Position numbers and translations under genes: made by a program
Assembly (NCBI GenBank): GCA_007116105.1
Contig: SKJA01000120.1
Location: 1 to 6,952, forward strand
DNA from: Candidatus Izemoplasma sp.
GTDB taxonomy: Bacteria > Bacillota_I > Bacilli_A > Izemoplasmatales > Izemoplasmataceae
Direction of reading: 5' to 3'
Length of the DNA stretch: 6,952 nucleotides
In this document: piece by piece, positions 5,893 through 6,952 of the stretch
How the letters are laid out: each line of letters starts with the position of its first letter
Numbering within the stretch: position 1 is the stretch's first letter
Notes under the pieces: model-generated
Databases searched by the model: none
Told to the model about the DNA's origin: nothing
The model's input: only the letters and a program-made list of their open reading frames with translations

Positions 5893-5948
5893 AAAAAGAG
5901 GGGCGGTAAAGAAATGAGATTCTAATCAATCTCAAGGCTTTACCGCCC
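5893..5948 (-). terminator. Rho-independent terminator after the surface protein
   Basis: The arms GGGCGGTAAAG (minus strand, 5948-5938) and CTTTACCGCCC (5911-5901) form a perfect 11-bp stem. A further inner stem, GAGATT with AATCTC (5916-5921 and 5928-5933), continues it. The 3' side runs into CTCTTTTTAATT. It sits about 35 nt after the stop codon and is among the clearest features of the window. Confidence 0.92.
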
Positions 5949-5981
5949 TTTCGCCTTCAATTAGGCTCTAAATGAATCAGA

Positions 5982-6952
5982 TTATTGCGTTTTTTTGGAA
6001 CTGACTCTGTTTTTAAACCTATTCACAGCCAAAACTGTTTGTGCTCTTAAATCATTTCGATGACGATAGCCCAAATACGCTAATGGGATGATGCTTAATG
6101 CGAGTAGCCACCAATACCCTATGCTTGTGCCCACATCATAAACAATTGCATAAGTAGAAAATCGGTCCGTTTCAAATGTTATGGTTTGGGTTTCCTCATT
6201 ATAGACAGAATCCAACACTTCAGTTTTTCCTTGATGAACTCTAATCACTTGATAGTTCTTATGCCCTTGATCTTCAACGGGTATATTAAAGGTAATGGCA
6301 ATCTTTTGTGTCAGTTGATTGACATGGCGATCAACTTCGCTTTGTTCTTTAATTATGACTTCGATATTAACATAGATAACACCTAGATTTTCAATGTCTA
6401 AATCACTTGAAGCCTTGGTTGAGATTGCATTGCTTTCAGTATCCGTGATATCACTAACTGATTTTCTAGAAAAACGAATCATAACTTGGGCATCTCGACC
6501 TTCAATTAATGCTGAATCAATTGAATCTATGAGTCCGTTTACATCGGTCTCAATGCCTTCATTTTGATGTGTTTCTTTAAGCCAACGTGCATTTAATGTG
6601 ATGTTTTCAGCTGGAATCTCATTAGGCCATGCTTGGCACCATCCATTAAAGATATAACCTTCTTTCACTGGCGGTTCAGGCAAGTCAAAACTGCTGTTAA
6701 AATCTTGTGTGATGCTTGCGATGACTGTTCCACCATGAGAATTTATTGTAATGGTGTATTGATTGATGGTATACGTCGCCGTAACATCAATGTCTTCTGT
6801 CATTGAATTAAAACTAACGTCCCAACCACTGAAGGTGTAGCCTGTGCGTGTTGGATCTACTGGTGCCACAGCGCTGGTTAAGTAATCCACCGTACTCTCG
6901 ATGATTAAAGTACCGTCATGATCTTTGAAGGTGGCGGTGTATTGGTTGATGC
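5982..6952 (-). CDS. Surface protein with InlB-type repeats and C-terminal membrane anchor (5' end beyond window)
   Basis: The frame is open from the window edge to TAA at 5982; 322 residues are visible and the N-terminus is missing. The in-frame GTG at 6890 is not a credible start because it falls in the middle of a repeat. Two InlB B-repeat-like units (Listeria-Bacteroides repeat, beta-grasp type) occupy visible residues 1-61 and 62-124, both opening with INQYT. The first has the hallmark DPTRTGYTFSGWDV, the second EGYIFNGW. An Asp/Glu/Ser/Thr-rich domain follows (125-272), ending in a beta-rich stretch with RFSTYAIVYDV. One membrane helix (about 276-294, nt 6125-6069) and a basic tail of about 28 residues make this a protein anchored at its C-terminus with the repeats outside. 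No LPXTG motif is seen, which suits a wall-less or otherwise sortase-independent host. The full protein is probably much longer, with more repeats upstream. A role in adhesion or interaction is plausible from the family but unproven. It is visibly more AT-rich than the metal operon. Confidence 0.88.
   Translation of the reverse strand, partial: INQYTATFKDHDGTLIIESTVDYLTSAVAPVDPTRTGYTFSGWDVSFNSMTEDIDVTATYTINQYTITINSHGGTVIASITQDFNSSFDLPEPPVKEGYIFNGWCQAWPNEIPAENITLNARWLKETHQNEGIETDVNGLIDSIDSALIEGRDAQVMIRFSRKSVSDITDTESNAISTKASSDLDIENLGVIYVNIEVIIKEQSEVDRHVNQLTQKIAITFNIPVEDQGHKNYQVIRVHQGKTEVLDSVYNEETQTITFETDRFSTYAIVYDVGTSIGYWWLLALSIIPLAYLGYRHRNDLRAQTVLAVNRFKNRVSSKKTQ
6579..6950 (-). repeat. Two tandem InlB-type protein repeats (about 61 residues each)
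   Basis: Unit 1 spans about 6950-6768 and unit 2 about 6767-6579. Both begin with codons for INQYT, 183 nt apart. Unit 1 keeps the consensus GYTFSGWDV and ends TATYT. Unit 2 is diverged (HGGTVIASITQDF, EGYIFNGWCQAW, ends LNARWL) and looks like the terminal member of an array. The DNA copies are only partly similar, so this is a protein-level repeat rather than a recent duplication. Confidence 0.8.

Overview
The window is a stretch of bacterial chromosome in which every convincing gene lies on the minus strand; coordinates therefore run against the direction of transcription. The standard genetic code works throughout (stops TAG and TAA). The Shine-Dalgarno (SD) sites, U-rich hairpin terminators and protein relatives point to the low-GC Gram-positive side (Bacillota/Mycoplasmatota). 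The tandem InlB-type repeats of the surface protein, with their DPTRTGYTFSGW signature, resemble surface proteins of the Acholeplasma group. That placement is my inference from recalled protein families, not a search result.

Layout in transcription order, from high to low coordinates: (1) 6952-5982, the C-terminal part of a repeat-containing, membrane-anchored surface protein cut by the window edge, ended by a strong terminator (5893-5948). (2) A two-gene unit with its own promoter (5844-5872): a membrane-anchored alpha/beta hydrolase (5805-4747) and, 29 nt later, a histidine-phosphatase-family protein (4717-4091), closed by a terminator (4015-4066). (3) A heavy-metal resistance operon: a sigma-A-like promoter (3887-3914), a 24-nt palindromic operator (3859-3882), an ArsR/SmtB/CadC-type repressor (3846-3481) and, 13 nt on, a P1B-type Zn/Cd/Pb efflux ATPase (3467-1137), ended by a hairpin at 1034-1069. 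(4) An extended -10 promoter (941-949) driving a macro-domain protein with a C-terminal helical module (909 to the window edge), incomplete at its C-terminus.

The metal operon is the best understood unit. The repressor should sit on the palindrome just downstream of the -10 box and release it when Zn, Cd or Pb binds its Cys and Asp/His sites, allowing synthesis of the pump. The hydrolase and phosphatase are probably co-transcribed, but their substrates cannot be read from sequence. The surface protein is clearly more AT-rich than the metal operon.

I see no clearly new system. The points most worth a second look are a perfect inverted repeat over the -35 box of the metal operon, the QHC variant of the phosphatase catalytic motif, the altered ADP-ribose-binding loop of the macro protein, the mixed metal-site layout of the repressor, and the degenerate second metal-binding domain of the ATPase. 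No tRNA, rRNA, CRISPR array or insertion sequence was seen, and no intergenic gap exceeds 300 bases.
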